A DNA stretch of 64,000 bases from Stutzerimonas sp. S1 (GTDB lineage: Bacteria > Pseudomonadota > Gammaproteobacteria > Pseudomonadales > Pseudomonadaceae). Of this stretch, positions 49,030 to 59,533 are shown in pieces. The position numbers and the translations under genes were made by a program. The DNA is taken from NCBI RefSeq assembly GCF_025966695.1, contig NZ_JAOEIY010000002.1, positions 248,001-312,000 of the forward strand, read 5' to 3'. Below the pieces are notes generated by a model. The model was not told the origin of the DNA and searched no databases. It saw only the letters and a program-made list of their open reading frames with translations. Every line of letters begins with the position of its first letter. Positions within the stretch are counted from its first letter, which is position 1.

Positions 49030-49809
49030 TCAGAAATGGTCTTTCCAGGCGCGAAGAGCTGCGAAAACGTCGGCAGGCTGTTCCAGGATAGTCCCACTAC
49101 GCATGCGCGCAGCCCTGCAGACTGTCGCTTCGCTGCTGCGCAGGAACGGGTTGGTGGCATGTTCGAGTGCGAGCCGAGAGGGCAGGCTGCAGCGATTGGC
49201 AGCACGCAGTTCGGTAACATCCTGCAAGCGTTTGGCTACCTCGGCATTGTCGGGTTCGACCGCCTTGGCAAAGAGCAGGTTGCTCAGGGTGTACTCATGG
49301 GTGCAATAGATTAGCGTTTGGTCGGGCAGGGCGGCTAGGCGCAGCAGTGATGCGTACATCTGCTGTGGCGTACCCTCGAACAGGCGCCCGCAGCCAGCCG
49401 CAAACAGCGTATCGCCACTCAACAACCAAGGCTGCCGTTCATCGGGATGGTAGTAGGCAATATGGCCCAGTGTATGGCCGGGAACCGCAAGAATGAGCAG
49501 TTCGTGGTCGAGTACGCGGATGCGCTGGTTGTCCTGCAGCGCATAATCTCGCCCTGGAATCTTCTCGTCGGCGGGGCCGTACACGCGCGCACTGGTGCGT
49601 TCCTTGAGGTGCAGCACTCCGCCTACGTGGTCGTGATGGTGGTGGGTGATCAGGATGTCGGTCAGCTGCCAATCGGGATGGGCAGCCAGCCATGCTAGCA
49701 CCGGCTCGGCGTCGCCAGGGTCGACCGCAACGCAGTGTCGTTGCGCGCTATCCTGCAGGAGCCAGATGTAATTATCTGTGAAGGCTGGCAGCGCCTCGAT
49801 CTTCAGCAT
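49030..49809 (-). CDS. gloB: Hydroxyacylglutathione hydrolase (glyoxalase II)
   Basis: Metallo-beta-lactamase fold enzyme that hydrolyses S-lactoylglutathione in methylglyoxal detoxification. The 259-residue product begins [16 protein letters not shown] and has the metal motif [10 protein letters not shown] (56-64 region). Length and motifs are typical. It is divergent from the methyltransferase gene. Confidence 0.95.
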   Translation of the reverse strand: MLKIEALPAFTDNYIWLLQDSAQRHCVAVDPGDAEPVLAWLAAHPDWQLTDILITHHHHDHVGGVLHLKERTSARVYGPADEKIPGRDYALQDNQRIRVLDHELLILAVPGHTLGHIAYYHPDERQPWLLSGDTLFAAGCGRLFEGTPQQMYASLLRLAALPDQTLIYCTHEYTLSNLLFAKAVEPDNAEVAKRLQDVTELRAANRCSLPSRLALEHATNPFLRSSEATVCRAARMRSGTILEQPADVFAALRAWKDHF

Positions 49810-49919
49810 GGTCGGATCGCCAATTCAGTGACAAAGGTGCATCCTAGCAGGCAGCCGGCAAAATTTAACCCGAGCGAAACTCAGCATCGACGGCGTGACC
49901 GATCAAATGGAGTCGAGCG

Positions 49920-50675
49920 ATGAAGCCGCAATCACCTGTCCATCCGAGCGATCAGTGGCAAAGAATGATCGGTGACGCGAATGCGTGGTTCGATGGCGCG
50001 TTGGGGCGGCAGCTGCTCGAGCAGGAGCAACAGGTGCTCGACGATGAACTGAACCGCTGCTTCGGTAGTTATCTGGTGCATTACGGGCCATTTTCCGGGG
50101 CCTCAGTTGTGCCGCCGAAGATCAAGCGCAGCGTGCGCCTTGGTGCCGCCCTGGGCGGTGTGGAAATCGTCTGCGAAGAGCAGGCGTGGCCTCTCGGCGA
50201 GCATGCGGCTGATGTGGTCCTGCTGCAGCATGGGCTGGATTTCAGCCTGTCTCCACACGGATTGCTGCGAGAGGCTGCCCGCAGCGTTCGCCCGGGCGGG
50301 CATCTGCTGATCGTCGGTATCAATCCTTGGAGTCTCTGGGGGGCGCGTCATCTATTGTCACGCGGACCTCTTCGACAGGCTCGCTGCATTCGCCCAACGC
50401 GTGTAGCAGACTGGCTCAATCTACTGGGGTTCGCACTGGAGAATCGCCGCTTCGGATGCTATTGTCCGCCGCTTTCTTCGAGCGAATGGCAGTCGCGTCT
50501 GGCTCGCCTGGAGCCGTTCGGACAACGTCTGCAGGCGCCTACCGGTGGGTTCTATGTGCTGGTCGCGCGCAAGCTGATGATCGGCCTGCGGCCGCTACGT
50601 CAGCAGCGTCGCGAGCGCATGGGCAAATTGCTGCCGATGCCGGTGGCGAAACTCAGTCGCCGGGATGCCGAATAG
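49920..50675 (+). CDS. Class I SAM-dependent methyltransferase, unknown substrate
   Basis: A 251-residue protein with a methyltransferase fold: ...HGLDFSLSPHGLLREAARSVRPGGHLLIVGINPWSLWG resembles the motif-post-I to motif III region. The SAM-binding glycine loop is not obvious at the N-terminus, so activity is unproven. It lies between gloB and rnhA in the same place as a methyltransferase-like gene in P. aeruginosa. Confidence 0.8.
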   Translation: MKPQSPVHPSDQWQRMIGDANAWFDGALGRQLLEQEQQVLDDELNRCFGSYLVHYGPFSGASVVPPKIKRSVRLGAALGGVEIVCEEQAWPLGEHAADVVLLQHGLDFSLSPHGLLREAARSVRPGGHLLIVGINPWSLWGARHLLSRGPLRQARCIRPTRVADWLNLLGFALENRRFGCYCPPLSSSEWQSRLARLEPFGQRLQAPTGGFYVLVARKLMIGLRPLRQQRRERMGKLLPMPVAKLSRRDAE

Positions 50676-50737
50676 ACTGACTCTGGCATTCGTGTCGAAC
50701 CGTGCCCTTGCCGACCGACAGGTAAAAACACTTCCTC

Positions 50738-51193
50738 ATGAGCGACGAGCTGGTCGAAATCTATACAGACGGCGCCTGCAAAGGCAATCCGGGCCCAGGC
50801 GGCTGGGGGGCCCTGCTAGTTTATAAAGGCGTCAAGCGCGAACTTTGGGGCGGCGAAGCTGAAACTACCAATAACCGCATGGAGCTGATGGCTGCAATAC
50901 GAGCGCTGGCCGAACTCAAGAGACCTTGCCAAGTGCGCCTGGTAACCGACTCACAGTACGTGATGCAGGGCATCAATGACTGGCTGCCGAACTGGAAGAA
51001 GCGTGGCTGGAAGACGGCGAGCAAGCAGCCGGTAAAGAACGCCGATCTCTGGCAGCAGCTCGACGAGCAGGTTGGTCGCCATCAGGTTACTTGGCAGTGG
51101 GTGCGCGGCCATACCGGCCATCCGGGTAATGAACAGGCTGATCTGCTGGCCAACCGCGGCGTAGTGCAGGCCAAACGACAACCGAATGTGTAA
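50738..51193 (+). CDS. rnhA: Ribonuclease HI
   Basis: Degrades RNA in RNA-DNA hybrids. The 151-residue protein has the catalytic residues D11 ([16 protein letters not shown]), E48 ([10 protein letters not shown]) and D70 ([10 protein letters not shown]), and [12 protein letters not shown] near the C-terminus. It is followed 14 bases later by dnaQ, the conserved rnhA-dnaQ pair. Confidence 0.97.
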   Translation: MSDELVEIYTDGACKGNPGPGGWGALLVYKGVKRELWGGEAETTNNRMELMAAIRALAELKRPCQVRLVTDSQYVMQGINDWLPNWKKRGWKTASKQPVKNADLWQQLDEQVGRHQVTWQWVRGHTGHPGNEQADLLANRGVVQAKRQPNV

Positions 51194-51207
51194 TCGAGCG
51201 AGAAGAC

Positions 51208-51936
51208 ATGCGTAGCGTAGTGCTGGATACCGAAACCACCGGCATGCCGGTGACCGATGGCCACCGGATCATCGAAATCGGTTGTGTCGAAGTCATTGGT
51301 CGGCGCCTGACTGGTAGGCACTATCACGTCTACTTGCAGCCGGACCGTGAAGTAGACGAGGGCGCGATCGCCGTTCACGGCATTACCAACGAGTTCCTCG
51401 CGGACAAACCAAGATTCCGCGATGTTGCTGACGAATTCTTCGAGTTCATTCGCGACGCTCAACTGGTCATCCACAATGCGGCGTTCGATATTGGCTTCAT
51501 CAATAACGAGTTTGCCTTGCTTGGCCAGCAGGAGCGCGCCGAGATCACCGATCACTGCTCGGTGCTCGATACCCTGCTGATGGCCCGTGAGCGCCATCCT
51601 GGGCAGCGCAATAGCCTGGACGCGCTGTGCAAGCGTTATGGCGTGGACAACTCAGGCCGCGACCTGCACGGCGCCTTGCTCGATGCGGAGATTCTCGCCG
51701 ATGTCTGGCTGACCATGACTGGCGGCCAGACCAACTTGTCTCTGGCCGGCGACGGAGCGGATGCAGGAAACGGTGGCCGCCAGCAGCCGAGTCCGATCCG
51801 CCGGCTGCCAGCCGAGCGGGTGCGCACGGCGGTACTGCGTGCCAGCGAGGAGGAGTTGGCCGCGCATGTCGCTCGCCTGGCGGCGATCGAGAAAGCCAGC
51901 GGGGCGACTCCGGTCTGGACACAACTGGACGGCTGA
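51208..51936 (+). CDS. dnaQ: DNA polymerase III epsilon subunit (proofreading exonuclease)
   Basis: 3'-5' exonuclease of the replicative polymerase. The 242-residue protein has the DEDDh motifs: DTETTG (D7, E9), HNAAFDIGF in Exo II, and the Exo III H..D region (RNSLDALCKRY...GRDLHGALLDAEILADVWL). The C-terminal ~50 residues are the variable tail that binds the alpha subunit. ATG after a GAGCGAGAAGAC spacer. Confidence 0.96.
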   Translation: MRSVVLDTETTGMPVTDGHRIIEIGCVEVIGRRLTGRHYHVYLQPDREVDEGAIAVHGITNEFLADKPRFRDVADEFFEFIRDAQLVIHNAAFDIGFINNEFALLGQQERAEITDHCSVLDTLLMARERHPGQRNSLDALCKRYGVDNSGRDLHGALLDAEILADVWLTMTGGQTNLSLAGDGADAGNGGRQQPSPIRRLPAERVRTAVLRASEEELAAHVARLAAIEKASGATPVWTQLDG

Positions 51937-52002
51937 CAGCTTTCGCTATCGTTTTCACCGCGGCGCTTCTACCCTGAGGTTGATCTTCTTCGGAAAGCGC
52001 TC

Positions 52003-54255
52003 ATGTACAAAGACCTGAAGTTTCCCATTCTCATCGTCCATCGGGACATCAAGGCCGATACTGTTGCCGGCGAGCGGGTGCGCGGCATCGCGGCTGAACT
52101 TGAACAGGACGGCTTCACAATTCTGCCAACCGCGAGTTCGGCTGAAGGGCGCATCGTGGCGTCTACCCACCACGGCCTTGCCTGCATCCTGGTGGCGGCG
52201 GAAGGTGCTGGCGAGAATCAACGTCTGTTGCACGATGTGGTCGAGCTTATTCGTGTGGCGCGGCGCCGGGCGCCGAAACTACCGATCTTCGCGCTGGGCG
52301 AACAGGTCACCATCGAGAATGCACCGGCCGAGGCGATGGCTGATCTCAACGAGCTGCGCGGCCTGCTGTATCTGTATGAGGACACCATGCCGTTTCTCGC
52401 GCGGCAGGTCGCTCGAGCGGCGCGTAACTACCTCGACGATCTGTTGCCGCCGTTCTTCCGTGCGCTGGTGCAGCACACCCACGACTCCAATTATTCCTGG
52501 CATACACCGGGGCACGGTGGGGGCGTGGCCTATCGCAAGAGTCCGGTTGGTCAGGCGTTTCATCAGTTTTTCGGCGAGAATACGCTGCGTTCGGATCTCT
52601 CAGTGTCGGTGCCTGAGCTCGGCTCACTGCTTGATCACACCGGCCCGCTGGCGGCGGCAGAGGCGAGGGCTGCTCGCAATTTCGGTGCCGACCATACTTT
52701 TTTCGTCATCAACGGCACCTCGACGGCGAACAAGATCGTCTGGCACTCGATGGTTGCTCGCGATGATCTGGTATTGGTCGATCGCAACTGCCACAAATCG
52801 ATCCTGCATTCGATCATCATGACTGGCGCTATTCCGCTCTATCTGAGTCCGGCGCGCAATGAACTGGGGATCATCGGCCCCATTCCGTTGACGGAGTTCA
52901 GCCGCGAGTCGATTCAGGCGAAGATCGATGCTAATCCGCTTGCGCGCGGGCGTCCGCCGAAGGTAAGGCTGGCAGTGGTCACTAACTCGACTTACGACGG
53001 GTTGTGCTACAACGCCAATCTCATCAAGCGGGCGTTGGGCGATAGTGTCGACGTGCTGCATTTCGATGAGGCGTGGTTCGCTTACGCGGCATTCCACGAG
53101 TTCTACGATGGTCGCTACGGCATGGACACGCGCGAACAGGGGCCGCTGGTATTCACCACTCACTCCACGCACAAGTTGCTCGCTGCCTTCAGTCAGGCAT
53201 CGATGATCCATGTGCTCGACAGCCGCACACGGCAGTTGGATCGTGATCGCTTCAATGAAGCTTTCATGATGCACATCTCCACTTCGCCGCAGTACGGCAT
53301 CCTTGCGTCGCTCGATGTTGCGTCGGCCATGATGGAAGGGCCGGCAGGGCGCTCGCTGATTCAGGAAACCTTCGACGAGGCACTGAGTTTTCGCCGGGCG
53401 CTGGCCAATCTGCGACAACACATCGCCGCCGACGACTGGTGGTTCAGCATATGGCAGCCGGCTCAGGTCGACGGCTCCGAGTCGCTGATAACGGCAGACT
53501 GGCTGCTCGAGCCTGAGGTTGACTGGCATGGTTTCGGCGACGTTGCCGAGGATTATGTGCTGCTCGATCCGATCAAGGTAACCTTGGTAACCCCAGGACT
53601 TACCGCTGCAGGTACGTTGAGTGAGCGAGGGATTCCTGCCGCGGTCGTCAGCAAGTTCCTTTGGGAGCGTGGTCTGGTCGTGGAAAAAACCGGGCTGTAT
53701 TCGATGCTGGTGCTGTTTTCCATGGGCATCACCAAGGGCAAGTGGAGCACCCTGCTGACGGAGTTACTGGAATTCAAACGCTACTACGACGCCAACCGCC
53801 CGCTATCCGAAGCCTTGCCATCGATAGCTCGTGCGGGAGCAGACGCTTATGCAGGCATGGGGCTGCGCGATCTTTGCAACGAGCTCCACGGTTGCTATCG
53901 CGAGAATGCCACGGCGCGGGCGATGCGGCACATGTACACCGCATTGCCTGAACTGGCGATGAAGCCTGCCGATGCGTATGACAAGCTCGTGCGTGGGGAC
54001 GTCGAGTCTGTGCCTATCGATGATCTGGACGGGCGCGTTGCTGCAGTCATGCTGGTCCCGTATCCGCCGGGTATACCGCTGATCATGCCGGGCGAGCGTT
54101 TCACCCAGCAGACACGTTCGATCGTGGATTATCTTCGCTTCGCCCGCGCTTTCGCCGAGCGTTTTCCGGGTTTCGATGCCGACGTCCATGGCTTGCAGAA
54201 GGAACCCTTATCAACAGGCATTGCGTATACGGTAGATTGCGTTCGCGAGGATTGA
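52003..54255 (+). CDS. ldcA: PLP-dependent lysine/arginine/ornithine decarboxylase (LdcA-like)
   Basis: A 750-residue fold-III (group III) decarboxylase. It has an N-terminal wing domain (about 1-130) and a PLP core with the Schiff-base lysine K391 in TTHSTHKLLAAFSQ. Length and position, after rnhA-dnaQ, match P. aeruginosa LdcA (PA1818), a lysine decarboxylase, so that is the likely activity; arginine or ornithine use cannot be excluded. In P. aeruginosa a permease and nhaB follow; here a crotonase gene follows directly after a 204-base gap, a local rearrangement. Confidence 0.88.
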   Translation: MYKDLKFPILIVHRDIKADTVAGERVRGIAAELEQDGFTILPTASSAEGRIVASTHHGLACILVAAEGAGENQRLLHDVVELIRVARRRAPKLPIFALGEQVTIENAPAEAMADLNELRGLLYLYEDTMPFLARQVARAARNYLDDLLPPFFRALVQHTHDSNYSWHTPGHGGGVAYRKSPVGQAFHQFFGENTLRSDLSVSVPELGSLLDHTGPLAAAEARAARNFGADHTFFVINGTSTANKIVWHSMVARDDLVLVDRNCHKSILHSIIMTGAIPLYLSPARNELGIIGPIPLTEFSRESIQAKIDANPLARGRPPKVRLAVVTNSTYDGLCYNANLIKRALGDSVDVLHFDEAWFAYAAFHEFYDGRYGMDTREQGPLVFTTHSTHKLLAAFSQASMIHVLDSRTRQLDRDRFNEAFMMHISTSPQYGILASLDVASAMMEGPAGRSLIQETFDEALSFRRALANLRQHIAADDWWFSIWQPAQVDGSESLITADWLLEPEVDWHGFGDVAEDYVLLDPIKVTLVTPGLTAAGTLSERGIPAAVVSKFLWERGLVVEKTGLYSMLVLFSMGITKGKWSTLLTELLEFKRYYDANRPLSEALPSIARAGADAYAGMGLRDLCNELHGCYRENATARAMRHMYTALPELAMKPADAYDKLVRGDVESVPIDDLDGRVAAVMLVPYPPGIPLIMPGERFTQQTRSIVDYLRFARAFAERFPGFDADVHGLQKEPLSTGIAYTVDCVRED

Positions 54256-54459
54256 GCTGCGCTTATTTTTACTGGCAGCTCAGCGGCTTAACGCGGACGT
54301 CTAACCGATACGTGAGGATGCGTGGTCTGTTTCACATCATCCACATCGACATTCACCCGGCCGTGCACTGCTTGTTATAGTTGCGCGGCTAAACGGGCCG
54401 TCAGGCAGTTAGCTCAATGTCGTCTGACGCTTAACGTGCCAGCTGTCGAGGATGATAGC

Positions 54460-55272
54460 GTGAACGAATACCAAGCCTTCCGTGTAGAGTTGGCCGATAA
54501 AGTTGCCCAGGTCGTCATCAATCGACCCGAGAAGATCAATGCGATGAATGCGGCGTTCTGGACCGAGATCATCGATATCTTCCAATGGATCGACGAAACG
54601 GACGATGTGCGTGTCGTAGTGCTCAGTGGAGCGGGTGAACATTTCTCGTCTGGTATCGATCTGCAATTGCTGGCCCAAGTCGGCAGTGAACTAGGCAACG
54701 ATGTTGGGCGTAACGCGGAAAAATTACGGCGCAAGATTCTCGCGCTCCAGGCCTCGTTCAATGCCGTCGACAGCTGTCGCAAACCGGTCATTGCGGCGAT
54801 TCAGGGCTATTGCCTGGGCGGCGCGATTGACCTGATCTCCGCGTGTGACATGCGTTACAGCACGGTTGATGCACAGTTTTCAATCAAGGAAATCGACATG
54901 GGCATGGCAGCCGATGTCGGTACCCTACAGCGGCTGCCGCGAATCATTGGTGACGGCATGATGCGTGAGTTGGCCTTTACCGGTCGCACGATCAATGGCG
55001 AGGAAGCGCTTGCCATCGGCTTGGTCAACCGTATCTATGCCGATCAGCAAGCGTTGCAGTCCGGAGTCCTCGAGTTGGCGCGTCAGATCGCCGAGAAGTC
55101 TCCGCTGGCCGTACGTGGAACCAAGGAGATGATTCGCTATATGCGAGATCATCGGGTTGACGATGGTCTGGAATATATCGCCACCTGGAACGCTGCAATG
55201 TTGCAGTCGGCGGATCTTCGGGTTGCGGTTACGGCGCATATGAGTAAACAGAAGCCGGGCTTTGCCGACTGA
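54460..55272 (+). CDS. Enoyl-CoA hydratase/isomerase family protein
   Basis: A 270-residue crotonase-fold protein. The oxyanion loop is GAGEHFSSGIDLQLL (near 60-75) and the second is QGYCLGGAIDLISACDMRY (near 110-128); IDMGMAADVGTLQRLPRIIG suggests a dienoyl-CoA isomerase-like subtype. The GTG of VNEYQAFRVEL follows GAGG and is chosen because the longer frame from 54322 has no family similarity. It is 37 bases before the fimL start, probably in one operon. Confidence 0.87.
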   Translation: MNEYQAFRVELADKVAQVVINRPEKINAMNAAFWTEIIDIFQWIDETDDVRVVVLSGAGEHFSSGIDLQLLAQVGSELGNDVGRNAEKLRRKILALQASFNAVDSCRKPVIAAIQGYCLGGAIDLISACDMRYSTVDAQFSIKEIDMGMAADVGTLQRLPRIIGDGMMRELAFTGRTINGEEALAIGLVNRIYADQQALQSGVLELARQIAEKSPLAVRGTKEMIRYMRDHRVDDGLEYIATWNAAMLQSADLRVAVTAHMSKQKPGFAD

Positions 55273-55309
55273 TGCGTCACTTCAACGCTGCGCGGGAGGC
55301 GCACTAGGC

Positions 55310-56992
55310 ATGGTTACTGGAGCCACATCGCTCAGTTTGGTCCGCGACGAGCTGTTCGCCACGATGGAAGAGGCGGAGCAGAGTCTCGAGCATTTCATCA
55401 TCGATCGCAATAATGGCGGGCTGCTGCAACAGGCGGTGGAGAACCTGAAGCAGGTTCGTGGAACGCTAAATCTCATCGAGCTGACCGGAGCAGAGTTGCT
55501 GGCGCAAGAGGTACTTCAGCTGGCGATGGATATCCCGGTTGGCGCCGGCGAGGAGCGCGACAGTCAGCTGGCGGCTCTGAGCAATGGCCTTTATGTATTA
55601 CGACGCTATCTGGAGAGCGTCGATGCAAGTCGGCAGGAAATTCCCGAGCTGTTACTGCCGGCAATTAATGCCCTGCGTTTGGCCGGCTCGCAATCGCCTT
55701 TACCGGAAAGCTTCTTTTTTAGCTCGCGTCTTGATCACGGTCGACCGGGCGCCGCTGTGCCAGCTCCTTCCGTGGCGAATCTGCAGAGCGAGACGCGGCG
55801 CCTCCGGCATATGTATCAAGTCGGCTTGCTCGGGTTCATTCGCGAAGACAATTTGGCCGCCAGCCTGCGGCTGATGGCGCGTGCTTTGGGGCGGCTGGAT
55901 CAGCTTTATGCCCATCTGCCGGCTGGCCGGCTGTGCTGGATAGGCGGTGCTGCGCTGGAAAGCCAGCTTGACGGTCAACTGCTGCCACGCAAATCGCGCA
56001 AGCAGCTATTTTCCCGTCTGGATCGTGAGCTGAAGCAATTGATTGGCAATCAGGCGTACGAGACTCCCCGCAGTTTATTGAAGGAGTTGTTGTATCTCGT
56101 TGCGCTGGCTGACAGTGCCGGTCCACTGGCAAAACAGGTGCGTGAGGTGTTCGCGCTGAGTTCCCTGCCGTTCACCGATCATATGCTGGAAGAAGAATCC
56201 CAGCGCCTCGCTGGGCCTGGGCAGGCGGTGATGCGCTCGCTTTCCTCCGCTATCCGTGAGGAGCTGGCCAGCCTCAAGGATCTGCTGGACTTGATTGAGC
56301 GGGGGACTGCACCGGCCGAGGCATTCGCCAATCTGCACACGTTACTCGGGAAACTCGCCAAGACGCTTGGCATGGTTGGCTTGTCATCTGCCGCCAGTAC
56401 CCTGCATACGCAGCTGGCGACGGTATCCGGATGGGCCCAGGAGTGCCCCCCGGACGCGAATGCTTTGCTCCGTCTGGCCGATGCCGTTCTGTATGTGGAA
56501 AGCATGGTCGCGAGCTTGGAGAAGGGCGAGCGTCGCGAAGGGCGGCCGCAGCCCGCTCAACCTGGGCTCGAAGCCGAAGCCTTCGCCAATCACCAATTGA
56601 CCGAGGCCTATATTGTGGTCATCGATGAGGCCACTGCCGGGCTAGCGCTGGCGAAACGGGCCATCACCGCCTATCTGGAATCCAACGGTGAGAAGTTGCA
56701 CTTGGCCAATGTGCCGTTCAGTCTCCAGGCGGTGCGAGGTGGACTACGTTTCCTCGAGCAGGAGCGTGCAGCCGAGCTGATTGGTGCGTGCGCGGATTTC
56801 ATCCAGAAGCAGATGCTCGAGTCCACCCAGATGCCTGCGGAGCAGATGCTCGAAACATTGGCTGATGCGCTCACTAGTCTTGAGTATTACCTTGAGGGTG
56901 GCGCCATCCTAAGGCGCGATGACTCCCGCGCCAGTGTTCTCGACCTGGCAAGCGAAAGTGTACGGGCCCTTGGTATGCCGGTTGCTGCCTGA
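55310..56992 (+). CDS. fimL: FimL, ChpA-N-terminus-like regulator of twitching and virulence
   Basis: A 560-residue protein similar to P. aeruginosa FimL, which resembles the N-terminal region of ChpA without its histidine phosphotransfer residue and links type IV pili, cAMP and cell-pole localisation. The N-terminus [27 protein letters not shown] and the helical repeats ([36 protein letters not shown]) match closely. GGGAGG precedes the ATG; a longer in-frame reading starts 48 bases upstream and lacks support. The TGA overlaps the nudC ATG. Confidence 0.9.
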   Translation: MVTGATSLSLVRDELFATMEEAEQSLEHFIIDRNNGGLLQQAVENLKQVRGTLNLIELTGAELLAQEVLQLAMDIPVGAGEERDSQLAALSNGLYVLRRYLESVDASRQEIPELLLPAINALRLAGSQSPLPESFFFSSRLDHGRPGAAVPAPSVANLQSETRRLRHMYQVGLLGFIREDNLAASLRLMARALGRLDQLYAHLPAGRLCWIGGAALESQLDGQLLPRKSRKQLFSRLDRELKQLIGNQAYETPRSLLKELLYLVALADSAGPLAKQVREVFALSSLPFTDHMLEEESQRLAGPGQAVMRSLSSAIREELASLKDLLDLIERGTAPAEAFANLHTLLGKLAKTLGMVGLSSAASTLHTQLATVSGWAQECPPDANALLRLADAVLYVESMVASLEKGERREGRPQPAQPGLEAEAFANHQLTEAYIVVIDEATAGLALAKRAITAYLESNGEKLHLANVPFSLQAVRGGLRFLEQERAAELIGACADFIQKQMLESTQMPAEQMLETLADALTSLEYYLEGGAILRRDDSRASVLDLASESVRALGMPVAA

Positions 56993-57825
56993 TGAGTCTG
57001 CGCTGGCAGGCTGCCTTGCTTGATCCCGCCGTACCTGGCGGTTGGGCAGTGGTGCATTTCCAGCAGCAGTTTCTCTTTGACAGCAGCGGCGTGCTGTTTC
57101 CCCGTGATTGGCTAAAGCGCCTTGGGCTGCCGCTGTTGAGCGAGCAGGGGTTGGGTTACTTCGATGGCGATGCGGTGTTTCTCTTCGAGCTCGATCAGCC
57201 CGCGGAGGTCCCTGGCGCGAGCTGGCAAGGGTTGCGCCAGTTCATGCTGCAGAATGGCGATCATGAGCTCTTCCGAATGCTGGGCTATGCGGCGCAGATC
57301 GGAACCTGGGCGAGCCAACATCGATTCTGCGGAAGCTGCGGTGCGCGCATGCAGCAGCATCCACTTGAGCGAGCGATGCATTGTCCTGCGTGCGGCATTC
57401 ACCAGTACCCGCGTCTTTCCCCCAGCATGATTGTGCTGGTTACTCGTGGAGACGAACTTCTGCTGGCGCGTTCGCCGCGTTTCGCGCCTGGCGTGTACAG
57501 TACGCTGGCGGGTTACGTCGAACCCGGCGAGTCGGTTGAGCAATGCGTCGAGCGCGAAGTTCGGGAAGAGGTCGGCGTGTCGATCCATCCGCCGCGCTAT
57601 ATAGCGAGTCAGGGCTGGCCTTTTCCGCATTCGCTGATGCTGGGCTTTCATGCGGAATATGCGGGTGGGGAAATCGTGCCGCAGCCGGAAGAGATCGAAG
57701 ATGCTCGGTGGTTCTCCATCCACCGGCTGCCTGGATTGCCTGCTCGGCAGTCCATTGCTCGTTATCTGATCGAGCTCTATCTGGCGCGCCGGCTAGGGCG
57801 CGACGATCCAGTGCTGCCAAGCTAA
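56992..57825 (+). CDS. nudC: NADH pyrophosphatase / NAD-capped RNA decapping NudC
   Basis: Nudix hydrolase acting on NADH and NAD-capped RNA. The 277-residue protein has a four-cysteine zinc site (FCGSCG and HCPACG, about 111-132) and a Nudix box [22 protein letters not shown] (shown in part). The start overlaps the fimL stop (TGATG). Its 3' end overlaps the convergent TSUP gene by 33 bases. The order fimL-nudC is as in P. aeruginosa. Confidence 0.95.
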   Translation: MSLRWQAALLDPAVPGGWAVVHFQQQFLFDSSGVLFPRDWLKRLGLPLLSEQGLGYFDGDAVFLFELDQPAEVPGASWQGLRQFMLQNGDHELFRMLGYAAQIGTWASQHRFCGSCGARMQQHPLERAMHCPACGIHQYPRLSPSMIVLVTRGDELLLARSPRFAPGVYSTLAGYVEPGESVEQCVEREVREEVGVSIHPPRYIASQGWPFPHSLMLGFHAEYAGGEIVPQPEEIEDARWFSIHRLPGLPARQSIARYLIELYLARRLGRDDPVLPS

Positions 57826-58581
57826 ACGCAGGCTGAGGGCCAATACCACCAGAATGAACACTGGGCGGATGAACTTAGCACCACCGTGAATCGCCGTGCG
57901 TGCGCCAAAGAAGGAACCCGCCATCAGCGCAAGGCCCATGCCGATACCGAGCATCCACGCGACTTGTCCGCCGATGATAAATACGACCAAGGCGGCGGAA
58001 TTGCTGACGAAGTTCATGGTTCGTGCCACGCCACTGGCGCGTAACAGATCGAGTGGGTATATCAACAAGCTGCTGACGGTCCAGAAAGCTCCGGTTCCCG
58101 GCCCGGCCACTCCATCGTAGAAGCCGAGCCCCAGGCCCTGTGGCCATTGCCGATGCTGTGCAATGGGCTGCTCCTTTGCCATCGGTGTGTCCGTCGGTAT
58201 ACGACTGAAAAGCAGATAGAGTCCGCACGCACAAACCACCAAAGGGAGCATTTGGTTTAACCAGCTTGCTGGTAGACGATGGGCGATACCAGCACCGAGC
58301 GTTGCCCCGATTGCCGTGCCGATTAGTGCGCGACGCCAGAGCCTGGGTTCAAATAGTCGCCGCCGGTAGAAGGTGTAGCTCGCGGTTGCCGACCCAAAGG
58401 TTGCACAGAGCTTGTTGGTTCCGAGCACCAGATGCGGTGGAAGCCCTACGGTGAGGAGGGCTGGAATGGTCAGCAAACCTCCGCCTCCGGCAATCGCGTC
58501 GATGAAGCCCGCAGTGAAAGCCACGGCGATCAGAACGATCAGGGAAAGGGGATCAACTGCGAGCTCAAACATGAAAGGCAT
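57793..58581 (-). CDS. TSUP-family permease (TauE/SafE, YfcA-like)
   Basis: A 262-residue inner-membrane protein with about 8 hydrophobic segments and two repeats: [23 protein letters not shown] (near 17-40) and [15 protein letters not shown] (near 155-170), the TSUP signature. Substrates in the family include sulfite, sulfonates and other anions; the substrate here is unknown. ATG at 58581 or three codons later at 58572 could start it. Convergent overlap with nudC is 33 bases. Confidence 0.88.
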   Translation of the reverse strand: MPFMFELAVDPLSLIVLIAVAFTAGFIDAIAGGGGLLTIPALLTVGLPPHLVLGTNKLCATFGSATASYTFYRRRLFEPRLWRRALIGTAIGATLGAGIAHRLPASWLNQMLPLVVCACGLYLLFSRIPTDTPMAKEQPIAQHRQWPQGLGLGFYDGVAGPGTGAFWTVSSLLIYPLDLLRASGVARTMNFVSNSAALVVFIIGGQVAWMLGIGMGLALMAGSFFGARTAIHGGAKFIRPVFILVVLALSLRLAWQHWIVAP

Positions 58582-58820
58582 TGAATGTTCTTGGTTGGTA
58601 GCGGTGAGTGTTCACGAGCATAAGGCGATGACGGGCTGTGCGTAATTGTTCTCTGTAAGAAACGGACTCTTCTGAGGTGCTTTTTCACATAGCGAATCCA
58701 GGCCGTGCGACGGTAGTAACGATCGGATGTGCAGGGGCGTGATGGATATCCCACGGCCACGCTGGATGCGCACTGAAGCGCTGCGGATAATGCCGCACTC
58801 GTTGGGGGAGGACAGTGTAT

Positions 58821-59471
58821 ATGCAGTATCTCGGGCTCGCAGTGGTGGTTGCGTTACTTGCCCTGATCGTTTTGCTGGTGGCTTTGCGCATGTTGCTCGG
58901 CGGCAACTGGTTGCTGGGCTGGCTGCGCGGCACCTGTGGTTTTCTGCTGCTCGCGCTGGCTGGTGTGGTTGGTTCTGTGGCCTTTGAAGTTAGCGGCTAC
59001 CAGCCAGTCCCAAGCGACAAGCCATTGGCAACGGTGAGTTTTCAGGGGCAGGGCAATCAGCGCTATGAGGTTGCTATTAAACAGGGGCGCCATCAGCGTT
59101 CAGTAGTTCTCGAGGGTGATCTGTGGCAGCTCGACGTACATGTTCTGCACTGGAATGGACTGGCAGCGCTCATCGGTCTTGAGTCTGGCTATCGGTTGGA
59201 GAGAATTTCCGGTCGTTATCTGTCCGTGGAACAGCAGGAACAAGCACGTCATCTTCAGGCGTCGCTTGCTGAAAACAAGTCGTTACCGGTCGATCTCGGG
59301 CATTGGCTGCGCGTAGCTGAGCACGACATTCCATTCTTCGAGTCGCAGGCGCAACGCGTGAGCTTCATGCCGATAGCAGATGGCGCGGTCTACGAGATTG
59401 AGCTGTCGCCAACCGGGTTGCTGGCGAAGCCGGTGAATGCCGAGGCGAGCCGGGCGTTGAAGGACTGGTAG
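58821..59471 (+). CDS. Conserved membrane-anchored protein, unknown function
   Basis: A 216-residue protein with two N-terminal membrane helices (about 2-25 and 32-55) and a soluble periplasmic or cytoplasmic region. It occurs in other Pseudomonas, sometimes misnamed a multidrug transporter; it lacks transporter features. The ATG was chosen over a GTG two codons upstream because GGAGG then sits 9 bases away. The preceding 233-base gap shows no clear promoter. Confidence 0.75.
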   Translation: MQYLGLAVVVALLALIVLLVALRMLLGGNWLLGWLRGTCGFLLLALAGVVGSVAFEVSGYQPVPSDKPLATVSFQGQGNQRYEVAIKQGRHQRSVVLEGDLWQLDVHVLHWNGLAALIGLESGYRLERISGRYLSVEQQEQARHLQASLAENKSLPVDLGHWLRVAEHDIPFFESQAQRVSFMPIADGAVYEIELSPTGLLAKPVNAEASRALKDW

Positions 59472-59484
59472 GTCGGCGATGGGC

Positions 59485-59516
59485 AAAAAAAAGGCGCCTG
59501 AGGCGCCCTTTTTTTG
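59485..59516. terminator. Bidirectional terminator between the membrane protein and SDR genes
   Basis: GGCGCC-TGA-GGCGCC core with an A8 tract before and a T7 tract after, so both strands get a U-run. It lies between convergent genes. Confidence 0.9.
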
Positions 59517-59533
59517 CTTACTCTGTTCAGGCT

